From: Halichoerus grypus
Taxonomy: Eukaryota; Chordata; Mammalia; Carnivora; Phocidae
Reading direction: 5' to 3'
NCBI RefSeq assembly: GCF_964656455.1
Contig: NC_135724.1
Location: forward strand, 7,369,466 to 7,433,465
Length of the DNA: 64,000 nucleotides
Part shown: piece after piece, positions 11,211-23,877 of the stretch
Numbering within the stretch: position 1 is the stretch's first letter
Layout of the letters: every line of letters starts with the position of its first letter
Program-made: the position numbers and the translations under genes
Notes under the pieces: generated by a model
What the model saw: the letters and a program-made list of their open reading frames with translations, nothing else
Databases searched by the model: none
What the model was told of the DNA's origin: nothing

Positions 11211-13614
11211 GTAGGTTCTAGGAAAGCCTACTATCTCTGAATTCCAGAAACAGAAATGGCATGTATGCATTACATTTAAAAGACAACGAAAGACCCAATT
11301 TTACTAGAGGAAAAGATTTTCTAGCTTTTGTTAATCATTGAGTTTCACTGACCCTCTTTCTAGAATATTCAGGACTGGGAATGGTGACCTTACCCACTGC
11401 AAGTTTTGCCCCTTCTATCGTTGCCAATGAGGAGAAATGAACCAGGACAGAGAAACATCCCTACCATCTCTATTGTGAGGGGTGTTATTGACTAATTAAT
11501 TAAAATAACCACCTTTACACAGTGTCCTCAGTTACATAGCTGTCTCACATCCTTGTTGTTTCATCCCCACAAGTACCAAATTTTAGTATCATGTATAGAC
11601 CTAAGTAAGGCACAAATTAGTATCTCTACTAATAAAAAAAATCTGGGGTGAAGTGACATTTTGGTCACCCTGTTGTAAATGCAGAGGCAACATTTTTACC
11701 CCCAGCCTTTGGAGCCCACGGCGCTCTTCCTGCCATCCCACTGTCACCAGTGAAGAACCCAGATCTGTTTAGCACTAGCTGGTGAGGTCACATCACTCTT
11801 TCCTGCAGGTTCTTCCCTAACTGATATCTCCCATGACTACAATGCAGAGTGGAGTTAATCATCCTAATCTACTGCACAGACAATTAAGTAGAAATATGAG
11901 AATATCATGCTTGACTGTTACATATACTCCTCACTGTCACTGTGCCCTTCTCCCTGATCAATTTGATGGCACATTCAGCACATTTTTCCCAAGAGGCTGA
12001 ATCACTGTAATTCCTCACCATTGCAGGGAAATACAGGTTTCCCCAACTTACAATGAGTTTTTTTTTTTAAAATATGTGAAGATGTAAATGTAAATACATG
12101 TATATCTCCCTAGCAATCTGTTCAATTATGATCTTGTGCACATACAAAAGACTTCATTGTGTTGCCTATTTCCATGCGCTACAGTTCACAGAAACAGTGG
12201 TTAAAGACCCACTCAAATTGCCACTATTTTGCAAAAGGATTAAACAACCTCAGATTTCTGAGAGACCCAGCATCCTAGATCTCCTCTTGTCTGAGTTTTA
12301 ACCTCGTATGATCCACACAGCAAGGCTAACTCTCCTCATAAAATCAGAGGAACCAAACCCACTCTCAGCTCTACAGTCACCTGACCTGTAGTGTCCACTG
12401 GAAACTCACAGCTTAGGTAAACCAGGGTCTTTCTCCCCCATGAAAGAGTGAAACAATAACTTAAGACTGAGCTGGAGAAAGGGAAAGAAAGGCGGGGGTG
12501 GACTCCTAATTACAGTCGGAATGGTTTCTTAACTTTCTTAAAGACTGATAGCATAACAGAGTCTGATTTTCAAAGGCAGTCATTAATTTTCCTTAATTCA
12601 AAACTAGATATCAAAGTATAGTTTATTCGTATTCAGAAAGGGATAAATGGAAGATCAAAAAAACAGTAAAGCAGACCTCACTGGTGCCCAGCCCCTGAGG
12701 GGACCATCACAGTACATTTTTTATGTTAGTTGACCTTTTTCTTTTTAGTATTCATGAAAACTTAGCAAATAATCGCATTGAACTGATTCAGGGACATATA
12801 TCCTTTGCTTCCTGTCTTAAATGTGAAACTCCAGCATGTTTATCTGACACAGGAATGCACTTTCTCTCCATCTTCAGTAACAACAACCGAACAAGACAAG
12901 CAAACAAGCTCGCGGTGAAATCTCCATCCCAATATCTGTACTTGCTCTGCTATTCATCTTCCTCAGTCTACACAGGACTCTTTCTCCTTCAAAGCAAGCT
13001 CTGGGGCTATGGAAGAAAAATCAGGTGCAATGAACAGGAACCACTTCACTTGTTAGCCAAGAGGATGTTTAAGGTGCTGAAAAATGAAAAGTTAGGGCAA
13101 CGTACAATCCAGCCTCAGTCAATTGCCTTTGAGTTTAATGTCTTAAAGGTCCCATCAGACAGTGATGCCCTGTGTTTAATGCCTTGTTTACCCGCATATC
13201 ACTTACGAGTTTCAGGATGACTCCCTGACTGAGAAAAACAATACATTACAATGCAAGATGGAATGGAAGCTATTTATTTTCCCTTTATAAGAAAGACAGC
13301 TGAGAGATAACTTGTTCAAAGAAGGCAAGAGACAATCAAATGTCATGGGCTCAAGATAAGCCAGTACCAATTTATAATTCAAATGTTGGAAGGTTTATCA
13401 TTCGAATGTTCAACTTCCTGCAGCACACATTTACTGCTTTGCCAGTAACATAAGCCAAAAATATTACGTTCTGCTTAGGGGACGCAGTAAGATAAAAGGC
13501 TAAACATCCTGTCTTATACAAACTCCCCATTTATCCACAAAGCGTTTTCCCAATGTGGTAGTCACTGGCAAACGGAAGTGATGTGCTGTGATTTGAAGTA
13601 GAGTATAAGATGCC
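11211..13614. other. Unassigned; contains a 165-codon frame
   Basis: Mostly unique AT-rich sequence. The longest non-L1 frame of the window, 12723-13220 plus strand (165 codons), lies here. It shows no recognisable domain, has runs of Ser/Leu/Tyr typical of chance frames, and starts in a T-rich stretch. I treat it as non-coding. Confidence 0.4.
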
Positions 13615-13814
13615 AGGGTGCCTGGGTGTCCACCTCCTGCTTTCAGCTCAGCTCAGGATCTCATGGTGGTGAGATCGAGCCCCACATCAGGGTCTGCGCC
13701 GAGCTGAGCGTGGAGCTTGCTTGGGATTCTCTCTCCTCTTCCTCTGCCCCACCCACACCCTGCTCACTATCTCTCTCTCTCAAAAAAAAAGTAAATAAAA
13801 TTTTCAAAAAAAAG
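13615..13814 (+). mobile_element. CAN SINE, older subtype
   Basis: The head agggtgcctgggtgtccacc is diverged and lacks the usual TGGCTCAG. The body (gagatcgagccccacatcag, then gcttgggattctctctcc) follows the older carnivore-wide subtype rather than the two young subtypes found elsewhere here. The tail is aaaaaaaaagtaaataaaat. No clear target duplication remains, in keeping with greater age. Confidence 0.85.
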
Positions 13815-14002
13815 ATTTTGTTTACTCCCACCAGCAAGAAGCCTGGGATTCCGTTGACTACAGTCATTCTTTGGACTCAAGGTGTAATTCTCTAAAATGG
13901 GTATATGTGTGTGACCCTGTGTGGGTCATACCAGACCACATTAAAAGGTACTGACTTGCTGTGACTCAAAGCAAGGACGGAACTAGACAGATGAGTGTTT
14001 AC

Positions 14003-14242
14003 AGAAGACAGTTTGTTTGGGGCCGCCTGGGTGGCTCAGTCCTTAAGCATCTGCCTTCGGCTCAAGTCATGACCCCAGGGTCCTGGGATCGAGTCCCGCT
14101 TCGGGCTCCCTGCTCAGCGGGAAGCCTGCTTCTCCCTCTCCCACTCCCCCTGCTTGTGTTCCTCCTCTCGCTGTGTCTCTCTCTGTCAAATAAGTAAATA
14201 AAAATAAAATCTTTAAAAAAAGAAGAAGAAGAAGACAGTTTG
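14003..14242 (+). mobile_element. CAN SINE with 13-bp target duplication
   Basis: The direct repeat agaagacagtttg lies at 14003-14015 and 14230-14242. The element between has a tRNA-like A-box region (tggctcagtccttaag), B-box-like gggatcgagtcccgc, the cccactccccctgcttgtgt body and a tail ending in AAGAAG repeats. It belongs to the 'gcatctgccttcggctc' subtype, also seen at 55.3, 55.9 and 60.5 kb. Confidence 0.96.
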
Positions 14243-16879
14243 ACAACTTCCAGAGCTCAGAATGCCACAGTAGAGAACCCCAGGCCAACATTTACTTTTG
14301 GGTCCTGGTGCCGCCAGAGTAGATCAGAACCTACCCCTCTTGGGGCAAGGAGAGACTGTAGTAGACAATAAAAGAATTTTTAAAGGCTCTCACTCTTGGC
14401 CTACTTTTGAATTTTGCCCCAGTCTATAATAATCACAAAATTCAAACTGCCCCAAAACTGATTAACTGCAAGATTAAAAGAGAACTACTATCCACAGTGA
14501 AAAGAACAACCCCAGGTGGGAAATAAGGAGAGCAAAAGAAAACAGCATGTCAGGCAATCTGGAAATAAAATCCAGGAAATTCAATATTCACTGTTAATTT
14601 TCACACGAACCTCTTATACTATTTTCTTTTTTGTCTCTAGCCAGCTGTGTTTTTTAATAGGACAATTATTTGCTATTCAGACGTATTCCAATTATTTCTT
14701 TTAAAAAAAAATCAACTTCTATAGGATAATCAAGTTTGTCCAGTTGAGAAAATTTCTCTCCACTTTTTATTGCCTCATGTGGCATCTACAAAGGTAATTT
14801 TGATTATGCAGAATTAAATTATTCATCATTATTAATAACAATCACTTTAACAAGGACAGATGTAGAGTGCTTATTAGCTTTAATTCTAGTACAAACAATG
14901 AGAGCCAAATAAACTGTCCAAGAATTAGAAATTGGGAGATATAGGTAAGGCCATAGGATAAGCAATTTCCAAGGGAGATGGACACAGGATGAACCATTCA
15001 CACCTGAATGCCCGGGTCAGTCACAAAGAGGAGAAGAGCAAGCTGCCTCCACGAAAATGAGTTTATTAAATTCTAGCAAGGCCTCCAACAGCTCGTTAGC
15101 TGTGAATACTCTAGAGAGGAACACAAGGAGCTGCTTCTTTTATTACTACTTTAAAGAAGCAGAGATATGGTTTTTAATGTGATGCGTACTGGCGACATTG
15201 ATTTATTAAAAGTTTTTTTTTTTTTTTTTTTAATGTAAGTTACTTGTGCTTTTGAGACAAAGCACTCCGAGGGGCGCGCGCGCGCGCGCGCGTGTGTGTG
15301 TGTGTCTGTTAATGACAACATTCTCCCATTAGTGTGCCTGGGCCTCTTCTATCTGCAAGTATAATCAATAAAGTTATTTGGTGACTTTTCTCTACCTCCA
15401 AAATTTAACTAGTGCCACCATATTTGTTTTTCATTCTTCTCTTTTAACGGGACTATTTACACAAGTGTCAAAGTTAATCAAAACTGAAGCAACAGAATAT
15501 CAGTTTTTCACAAGGGATTATACTTCCCTAGCTTAATTCACTTTCACTTCTTTACATGAGAAAAACATCAAATCCCTCATAAAAAAGCACAGGAATCGTA
15601 CCCTGATTACAACATCCTTACCTACTTTATTAGTTACTGCAGGCCTTCGATCAATCATATGTTTTTCTGATTTTAAAAAGTGTTCTGGAAGAGCCCGATT
15701 AAATCATAAATGCCCCTTAGTGCTTACCTGGAGAGAAGCAGAAAGCAACTTTACCACCATGCCCTGAGAACGAAGGGAATGCCCTACTTCTCCCCAAATC
15801 AGATGATGGTTTTTTTTTTTTTTCAATCTTCATTTTCCTTGACATTTTTTGGCACATCAAGCTCTTCGCCACTCCCTCCTTACTGAAACACATCCTTTGG
15901 CTTCGATGGTAATACACTAATTTGGTCTTCCTGCCTCCCACACACACTGACCTCACGCCCTCTGCCTGGCTGTATCTGTGCTCACTGCCCCCGCACCCCC
16001 CACACAGTCATCGATCTACCATTCTTCTGTCATGCCTCTAAGAAAATCCATCCTTGATTTAGTCGGCTACCACCTCTGTGTATTTGAAAATCAAATCTTT
16101 CTTGACAACTCATTCTTCATCCAATTCTAGGACCATATCTTCATCATTCTATCGCATAGATTTTCTAGAAAAAAGAATGGGGCTGTCATTTTTAACAGAA
16201 CTACATACCCAAATGATCAGCTTCCCAAACATGTTACTGGGCTACGGCCCTCCAGGAAAATAGTAATAACAGGAAAATTACCCAAAACAGAAGCAATGAA
16301 ATATCAGTTTCACAAGTGGTTGGACTGTATTTTTTTCTTAGCATTCACTAAATCTGTTTTTTAATTCCAGTTTCTGTGAAATTTTATAGATGGGTCATAG
16401 GCCCTAAAATTCCATCTATCCTCTCTCTGACCTTGAAATCAAGAACTGTCTCAAAATATGGTCTTTTATGGGGGTCACTGAGCACAGAGGTTGTCTTAAT
16501 GAGAACGTATTCTAATTCTATCATAAATTAGAGATAGTGCTTCAGAGAACAGAGCATAAACGGCCACCACCTATCCCTGAAAAGGATCAGATGTGATCTT
16601 TTCCATACAGGGTGCCCTTCTGTCCCTAGGAATTTGAGAGCTGACTGTGTTCTGTGCTATAAGAGATACTTGGTGGATCAGAACACATGTTTTTCTTCAC
16701 AGAGATCTCCTACCTCTCTGATACTAAATCAAGAAAGTTTCTCGATACCCACAGTTGTCATAAATACTCCCCTCTAATTTACATTGAATTCCAATCAACA
16801 AACATTTACTGAGGAGGTGCCAGCCACCCAGACATAAATACACCAGAACCCCTGCAGGTCAGGATTCCGCAGGAGGTGT
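14243..16879. other. Unassigned, AT-rich
   Basis: No transposon or exon recognised apart from the simple repeats at 15213-15306. Several T-runs are present. Short frames such as 15717-15956 (minus) have no family signature. Confidence 0.4.
15213..15306. repeat. Poly(T) tract and (GC)n(GT)n repeat
   Basis: A run of about 20 T near 15213-15231 is followed 40 bases on by alternating GC at 15274-15292 that passes without a break into GT to 15306. The alternating purine-pyrimidine run is about 33 bases and is a classic Z-DNA-forming pattern. Confidence 0.97.
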
Positions 16880-17085
16880 CCCAATCCTGTCTTCACCGCT
16901 CAGTAGCTGTGCCACCTTGGGCAAGTTAATTCACCCCTCTGTGCCCAGGATTTCGCTTCAGCGAAACATGGAGACTGGGGGTAGCTATAATCGGCAGGGG
17001 GATTCTGAGGATGAAAATGGGTAAGACAGAGCACCACACCTGTCTCAGAGTACACACGCAGCACATATTCCTTCTCATCATCGTC
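16880..17085 (+). mobile_element. MIR SINE
   Basis: The MIR core is recognisable as gtagctgtgccaccttgggc aagttaattcacccctctgt, and the 3' part as gtaagacagagcaccacacc. Diverged, plus strand, approximate ends. Confidence 0.7.
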
Positions 17086-18020
17086 CTTATTCCTGGCCTC
17101 AGAGAGTTAGTAAAAGTCTGAACAAGATCCGACCCCAAAAGCAAAGAAGAAGGCATCGTGAGGCAGGCTGTGACCATGCCATGCAGTGTCCTCTCCCTGC
17201 CTACAGGAGTCAAGGGAGGTGACGGGCAGCCCGGGATAAAGCGAGCTCCGCGATCCAGGCAGATGGAAGTGAGAGGGCAAAGCAACCCAGGCGAGGAGCT
17301 GAGAAAGAGTCCACTGCACCTGCGAGGAGGAAAAGCCCATTAGTGGTGCAGAAGGTTAGGGGCCGCAGGTGGGTGAGAAGCCCTGTTCTGAGTCATGCCA
17401 AGGAGCGGGGATCGTTTTTCTGGAGGTAACAGCATGCAAACAAATCATAGAAATAACATGATCAGATCACTTTTCAGCAATCTGAAGCCTGGAGGAGCTG
17501 CAGCTGAAGGTGGGGAGATCCATCAGGAGCTCCTGCCATAGCCCCAGCAAAGCACGAAGACAGCCTGCCCCGAGGTGGTCGCCGCTAAGGAGAGGAGAAT
17601 ACAAGGACTTCGAGGCGGTCCGCAGGGCCAACGGACTCAGGGGCTGAGTCAGAAGATGAGACGTAAACTCTGAACCCTCTCATTCTGTGATGGGGGGCAA
17701 AAACAACATCCCTGTAAGAACTCCTGCCCCATAAAAGGAAGTTGGTAATGAGGACACCATCATTCTGCTTTAAGGCTTGAAACACATGATGTGGCAATGA
17801 TTTGCAAACTGGAAAGGTCTACGCACAGGTACAGTGTTTATAGTTTCTCCAAAGTAGATCCTTCCCTGGAATGATTTGGGATGACCGCCTCAAGAACTGG
17901 GGGCTCCACACTGCTCCAATGCTAGATGATTTCCCCATTTAGAAAGCTATGTATTTTTCTGAGGGAGACCTTTTTCTTGGAGGGATCTCCTAATTATCAT
18001 TAATTTTTTTACCAAAAAGA
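17086..18020. other. Unassigned, moderately GC-rich
   Basis: No recognisable repeat. Overlapping frames on both strands at 16926-17343 partly cover the MIR and are not supported as exons. Confidence 0.4.
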
Positions 18021-18077
18021 ATACATATATGTGTGTTTGTGTGTGTATGGATATATGTATGTGTGTGTGTATATATA
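18021..18077. repeat. (TG)n/(TA)n microsatellite
   Basis: Imperfect TGTG and TATA dinucleotide runs. Non-coding simple repeat. Confidence 0.9.
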
Positions 18078-18619
18078 ATCATTAGCACTGTCCCCCTGAC
18101 TTGCTAGGTCCCATCTGTTTCCAATGACATTATACTTACATGTGCATGCATGCATGCTATTTCCTTCTACAGACTTCCCTCCTTGATTATTTTCCAACTT
18201 CTAATCAAACCAGTCAGCAGAGTACGACCAGAGAGTACTAAAAAGGTCCTTAATGCCACATACGGTCTGAATGCAGAGAGTCCTTCCACGTTTCCTGAGA
18301 GCTGAAGCATCATGGTCCAGAGATAACACAAGCTACATGGGAAGAGCGCCCACTCCTTCCATCATTGTGGCCGAGACAACAAGTGTTCAAATGACAGGAA
18401 GCCTCATCACGTGGGAACCGGTCCTCCACAGCTTGTTGCAGTTGTAAGTCTTTCGATTATTGTTCCTATGTGTTTTTTAGGTTATTTTAGGTTTTTCAGG
18501 TTACTATAATTCCACCAAAAATGCATCTAAGAAATCATTTTGGGGTCAAAATACCAATAATGGATGTTCCTAAGTATGATGGCAACAAAAAGATATGTTC
18601 ATAACTTTTTTTTTTAAAT

Positions 18620-19345
18620 CTGCTTGTCAGTCTAAATCTCGCTGTACCAGTTCTTTGTCACTTAGCCCACACCTACCCATCATTTCTCAGCTCATTAAGG
18701 CTGGAAATAGCGACCACAAGCTCTATTCCCAGGCTACCTCCTCACCTGGCTCCCTTAGTTAGTAGTAATAGGCTGCAGGGACAGGAGAATGGAAGGCTAG
18801 CTAGAGGATGAGAGAAGTCTTTGTCCTCTCCCCCTCCTTCCCTCCCTCTCTCCTCCCCTCCCTGTCTCTTCTCTCTCTCTCTCTCTCTCTCATCCTCTCT
18901 CCTGGCAGAGTCTCTGGAAGTTGCTGGATTCCCTTCTCTAGTCCCAGCACAGTTTATAAAGCTCCTCATCCCTAGTCCCGGCACTGGCTAGGGAGCCCCT
19001 TTTCCATTCTTTCTCCAGCCCAAGTGAATTCTCCTCACCAATCCCAGCCATGGTCAGGGCAGCCCGCTCACAGATCTCAAAACGCCATGTGCCATGCATC
19101 CCAGAATCCAGGACTTGCGCTTTGGACTCTGATAATGCCATTTCCTCCCTTTCTTCTCAGAAATCTGTGCTCACAGCCAATGCCTAATAGTTACCAAGTT
19201 CTAGATTATCTTGCCACCCCTGTTCTGCCCTTTCTGCTCTTCCAATATTTTTTAAAAATATTCCCCTGATTCAGTCCTCTCTTTGTGGAATGTCTAGGTG
19301 TCTACTTCGCTGAAAGGACTCTGGCTGATGCAGCGCTCAGTACCA
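18620..19345 (+). mobile_element. Probable LTR of an ERV3/ERVL-type element
   Basis: The order of parts matches a long LTR: a segment with gtaataggctgcagggacag, a pyrimidine-rich stretch (18828-18905), CTGG...GTTGCTGGATTCCC, and an end of the type attcccctgattcagtcctc...ctctggctgatgcagc. It continues directly into degraded internal-looking sequence. Identification is by resemblance and ends are approximate. Confidence 0.5.
18828..18905. repeat. Polypyrimidine (CT-rich) tract
   Basis: An almost pure C/T stretch of more than 70 bases, including about 10 CT dinucleotides near 18868-18890. It lies inside the putative LTR. It is mirror-symmetric enough to form triplex DNA in principle. Confidence 0.92.
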
Positions 19346-20700
19346 GAGATCCCAGGAAACACTCATTCTAACCTGGGATTCTGGTATTGATCTGCTGCCC
19401 TGCTTGATTTAAATGGTGTGATGCCCTTAAAAGCAGTTAAAATGGCTACCCAGCTAACCGTGGCTTGAAATGGCATTATAATTAGTTAATCACCTGTGGT
19501 ATCTTGAGATAAAAATTCTATCAAAGACAAGACTTTGGGAAACCCAGGTGGCTACCTCATTTAACTGTAACTTCCAGCAATGATGATTTAATAACTATAG
19601 GGTAGGCAGTTGCTTCTGAATACATGGGAGATACAGAATAAAAGGATATCTCGGGGATTTAAACCCTCAGTTCAAGGTATGGCCAGAGAACCAAAGAGCT
19701 TCTATGGAAGGGTAGCTGAAAAAAAACCCTGATTCCCTCTCACAACAACAAAAACTCACTCCTTACAGCCACGATGCATGTAGAGCTAAAGATTATGCCA
19801 ACAATGAAAGAGCAAGTTGCAGCACAGATTTGCAAGGTAGACCCAGTCACCATGGTGGGCAGCAGGGCCAGAAGGGCGATCAGAATGCTTCCACCTACAG
19901 GGAGACTTGGTGGTGGCCAATCCATTGGAAAAAGAGAGATGAGCAGCTCATTAATTCACCAGGTCTATATAATGGGATCATCTCAAGGGCTGGTGAGCAG
20001 ACACTGATTTGACTTACCACAACTGGAGAAGCACACCCTCCTACCCAGATCAGAAGGAAGCCTTTTCCCAGGTCAGAGCCCCTCCACTGGAGAGAAGGCT
20101 GATTCCCCTTAAGGTTAGATCCCACCACATTCACTGCTATGTATTATCAGTCCTTCTCCCAGGCCCTCCTCAAAGGGACCTGTGACCATTTCCTTGGGTG
20201 GCTCTACACTTGGGAGACAGAAAACCCAGATCATTGGGATTTACCAAACAGTGGATCTGTGTTGACACTAATCTCTAGGGAAAGTTGCTGTGGTCTCCTG
20301 TCACAAGGGAGACTGTGCAGTTTACACAATAACAGAATTTTGGCCCCCATCCCTAGACCCAACTTGTGGGAATGTCTCCAGCTCCTGAAGGCATAATTGG
20401 ATGATAAATTCTCAGCAATTTAGCAGGGTCTTCACCTTGGCTACCCAACCTGAAGTAAGAAGGGCCACATGGATGTCACTGAGGTACCACCACACCCTCT
20501 GCTACTAAATAGTAAAACAAAAGCAATATTACACCTGATATATTAATATGGAAACTTATTAATTTAGTCATACCATAAAAATACCATAAAAGACTTAGAA
20601 GTAGTGGTATTGGCAACTAATACCACATCCCTATTTAATTCACCTATTTGGTCCAGGCAGAAGGAGGATCATTTTTATAAAGGACAGTTCTAGCTTCCTA
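19346..20700 (+). mobile_element. Degenerate internal region of the same ERVL-like element (tentative)
   Basis: Moderate-GC sequence that directly follows the putative LTR and has an open-frame texture on the plus strand (for example short frames at 19774-20012 and 20139-20396), but with stops in every frame. It resembles old retroviral internal sequence. I cannot assign gag or pol segments. No second LTR was recognised downstream, so the element is incomplete. Confidence 0.35.
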
Positions 20701-22119
20701 GGAGGACTGATTTTTTTTTTCTTTTTGTATGGTATAGAGTCTACTCATGGACAGAAAGCCTGGACTTCCTGTGAACTGAATACACAGTATTTCTGCCATA
20801 ACTGTACCTTTCGCAAGTCATTTTGATATATACATTTAATACGTCAATCAGTGTTCTTATGCTTAAAGTAGAGACAGGTTTCCATGGTCAGAAAGCACAA
20901 AAAAAGACAGGATCACGTTAGCGGTGTTTCAAAGATTTTATGAAACTTCTTTCTGAAGCAAAACTGGTATTTCACTTTAAGAATCTAATAAATATTTTAG
21001 AATGGCATTTCATTTGTTTTACGATGACATTTGGTATTAGAATGAAATAGCTGAAAAAAGAAATATAAAAATGTTCCCTCCACTACCCACTGGAATCCTT
21101 GTATTTAGAGATGGAACTGATTTATAATGTTCATGAGAGTGACTTTAAATCATTACCGACTATAGCAGGATCTCAACCAGTGGTGCAGAGGTGAAGTCCA
21201 CGGTTTGTCTACTAAATACACAAATCTACACTTGACTCTAAATGGTTTTCTAATTTATTTATTTAACATGTTCTATTGAATCCTATGTCAACCTATGCTA
21301 TGTATTATCATCCTATGGGACGCCGCTGGGAGAGGTGCCACTTCACATATGAATAAGAAATCAAGAAAAATTATATTATTTTTAATTAAGTCCTATTTTT
21401 TGAGAGTCATCTGCCTTAAGTCCTTAAATGCCCATGATATTCAACCTAAGGTCATTCTCAGCACAATGCCGTCCTCACAGAGGACCAGGTGGAAATTAGA
21501 GGTCTACAGGATCCCAATGCAGCAGCTGTGCAGAAGCTTCGGATAGAGGTTCTTAATTCCATTAGTATGACCTGGGTGGATTCCTCCCCATTATTTAAGG
21601 CATTAGTATTTATCAAGAGTACAATCAGAGTAGTACAATGACCTGTGTTGGTGCAGGTAAAAACTAGACACTTCTTCCCATTCTCTATTCAAGCCCTGAG
21701 GGCTAGTGAAGCAAGGATTGGCTCTGTTTTCTCCACTTGGAGGTCTCCAACCTATTTCTAAAGCTCTTCTCTACTTCCAAAGCTCTTTGGAGCTGACATA
21801 AACTGGGGTTCAGCCACAAAACAAAATAACATAACATTCGAAGAACACAACCTTTTCTGAAGAAAACAACGTACTGGAAGTGCAAATTCTTGTAGGAATT
21901 TTTACAACATTATAATAGATGATCCAAGAACTTTAAATTAGCATATATATATGCTAATATATTTATATATATATATATATATAATGGATGTGAAATGATA
22001 GTCGCAATATAAAAGAAGAAGAAAGATAAAAGACTAAAACAGAAGTATTATGTATGAAAAAATACAATAGTTGAAATAAGAGACACAATAGATGGGCATG
22101 GTAGATTAGATTATTGTTT
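20701..22119. other. Unassigned, AT-rich
   Basis: No recognisable repeat or exon except the AT palindrome and (TA)n tract at 21938-21984. Confidence 0.4.
21938..21984. repeat. Perfect 20-bp palindrome plus (TA)n
   Basis: The sequence ttagcatatatatatgctaa (21938-21957) is its own reverse complement. It is followed by an AT dinucleotide run to 21984. A cruciform-prone simple repeat. Confidence 0.95.
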
Positions 22120-22345
22120 AAAAGTGCACACTCCCTTCCCCCACACCTTCACAGGAAGTGTGTGTTTCCCCACTCCGTGTCTTTTGGTTCCATATGGGAC
22201 TTGTTTTGGCCAGTGTGATGTTTTAGACATGACACAAGGCTTAAAACATGTTTGTGTGGTCAAGTTTATACTCTTGCCCTTCTGTTATCAACATGAAAAG
22301 AATATGCCTCGGGTAGGTCACTAGCCCCAAGAGGAAGATAAGAGG
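22120..22345 (+). mobile_element. MaLR/MLT1-like LTR fragment (probable)
   Basis: The segment ccatatgggacttgttttgg ccagtgtgatgttttagaca resembles the 5' half of an old MaLR-type LTR. It is truncated where the minus-strand L1 begins. Diverged. Confidence 0.45.
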
Positions 22346-22354
22346 CACATTTTT

Positions 22355-22972
22355 TTAAAGTGCACAATACAGTAGAGATAATATATTGTACAGCAGACCT
22401 CTACAGCTTATTCATCTTACATAACTAAAACTTTATACCCATTGAACAACACTTTCCCCCTACCCCCAGCTCCTGGCAACCACCATTGTATTTTCTACTC
22501 TGTGTGTTCAACTATTTCAGGTATCTCACACAAATGGAATCATGCAGTATTTGTCCTTCTATGACTGGCTTATTTCACTTAGCATAAATGTCCTCCAGGT
22601 TCATCATCTAATAACAAATACTTAGGTTGTTTCCATATCATGGCTATTGTGAATAATGTTGCAATGAGCATAGGAGTACAGTTATCTCTTCAAAATCTTG
22701 ATTTCAATTATTTTGGATAAGTACCCAGAAGTGGATCATATGGTAGGTTCTACATTCTCGAGGAGTCTCCATACTGTTTTCCATAGCAGCTGTACTTTCT
22801 ACATTCCCACCAACAGTGAATAAGCCTTCCAATTTCTCCACATCCTCGCCAACACTTGTTCTCTTTTGTTTTGCTTTGTTTTTTATAATAACCATCCCAA
22901 CAGGTGTGAGGTCATATCTCATCATGGTTTTCATTTGTATTTCCCTGATAATTAGTGATGTTGAGGAAGAGT
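22355..22972 (-). mobile_element. Old L1 (L1M) 3' part, minus strand
   Basis: In reverse complement this is the end of ORF2 and the 3'UTR of an old L1. Landmarks on the plus strand are tggcttatttcacttagcat (near 22567), cttaggttgtttccatatca, acccagaagtggatcatatg and ccacatcctcgccaacactt. Small internal deletions and stops are frequent. A 120-codon frame over this segment is a by-product of the L1. Confidence 0.93.
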
Positions 22973-23877
22973 TGAGATAGAACATATTAATCATGATCAC
23001 TTTTTTGAACAGCATTATAGAAAGATAGTAAAATAAAGTCTGTATCTTCGTGAGGGAGGTCCTCAAGTTGTTCCCACACTAGTTTAGATCTTTCTGTCTG
23101 ACCTACATTTGAAGAGAACACCACATTGCAGTTAAGAGCAGGCCACTGGGCTGCTCCACCACAGTGTAGCCATGTGATCTCTCTGGGCCTCATTCCTTTA
23201 TCTGAAAGTCATGGCAATTGTTACTATTTCATTCTGCTGTCACTGGAGAGTAAGGTACCCTAATTCCTGATAGGTAGACAAACATCACCTTCAAACTATC
23301 AGATTGGATAAGTTTCACACTTCACAGTTGCCCACAGTTTCTGACTCTGATTGAAGACAACAAAATAAATCTGTAGAGATAGAGATGGAATGGCCCATGC
23401 CAATTCAGCCCCCTGGGTGATGGACTGTACGACACTGTCAATCCAAGCCCACATCTTAGGTGGGACTTTTAGATCAACTAAAAACACCAAATCAAATGTG
23501 CCAAAGAGATGGATACACACACACCAACTTGTACTCCACACAAAATGAAGACTGTGTCTTCTATTTAGTTTTCATTCACGCATGGCAACTATTTGAGTGT
23601 TTTATTCACACCAGACATCCAAGGTCACCATTAACTCTGTTTCATAGCAAAGGTCCTTCTCTTAGGAAATTTCCTACCCACCCTAATTCTTGTGGAAAAA
23701 ACACACTCCTTTAAAAGTTTCTAACAAACTTTTATCCAAATGCCTCAGCTTTTTTTATAGGTCTCACATTCCTGCTGTTAGGAATTCTTCAGTGACATTT
23801 GAAGATGGTTTCCTGTCCTTCCACTTAGTCAAGTCGTTATGATAAACATTTTACCTAAACAGATTGAAAGTTTCTCA
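22973..23877. other. Unassigned
   Basis: No recognisable repeat or exon between the old L1 and the next SINE. Confidence 0.4.

Noticed and set aside
12723..13220. 165-codon plus-strand frame, the longest outside the L1
   Set aside because: No recognisable domain, no start or splice context and Ser/Leu/Tyr-rich composition. A single frame of this size is expected by chance in 64 kb.
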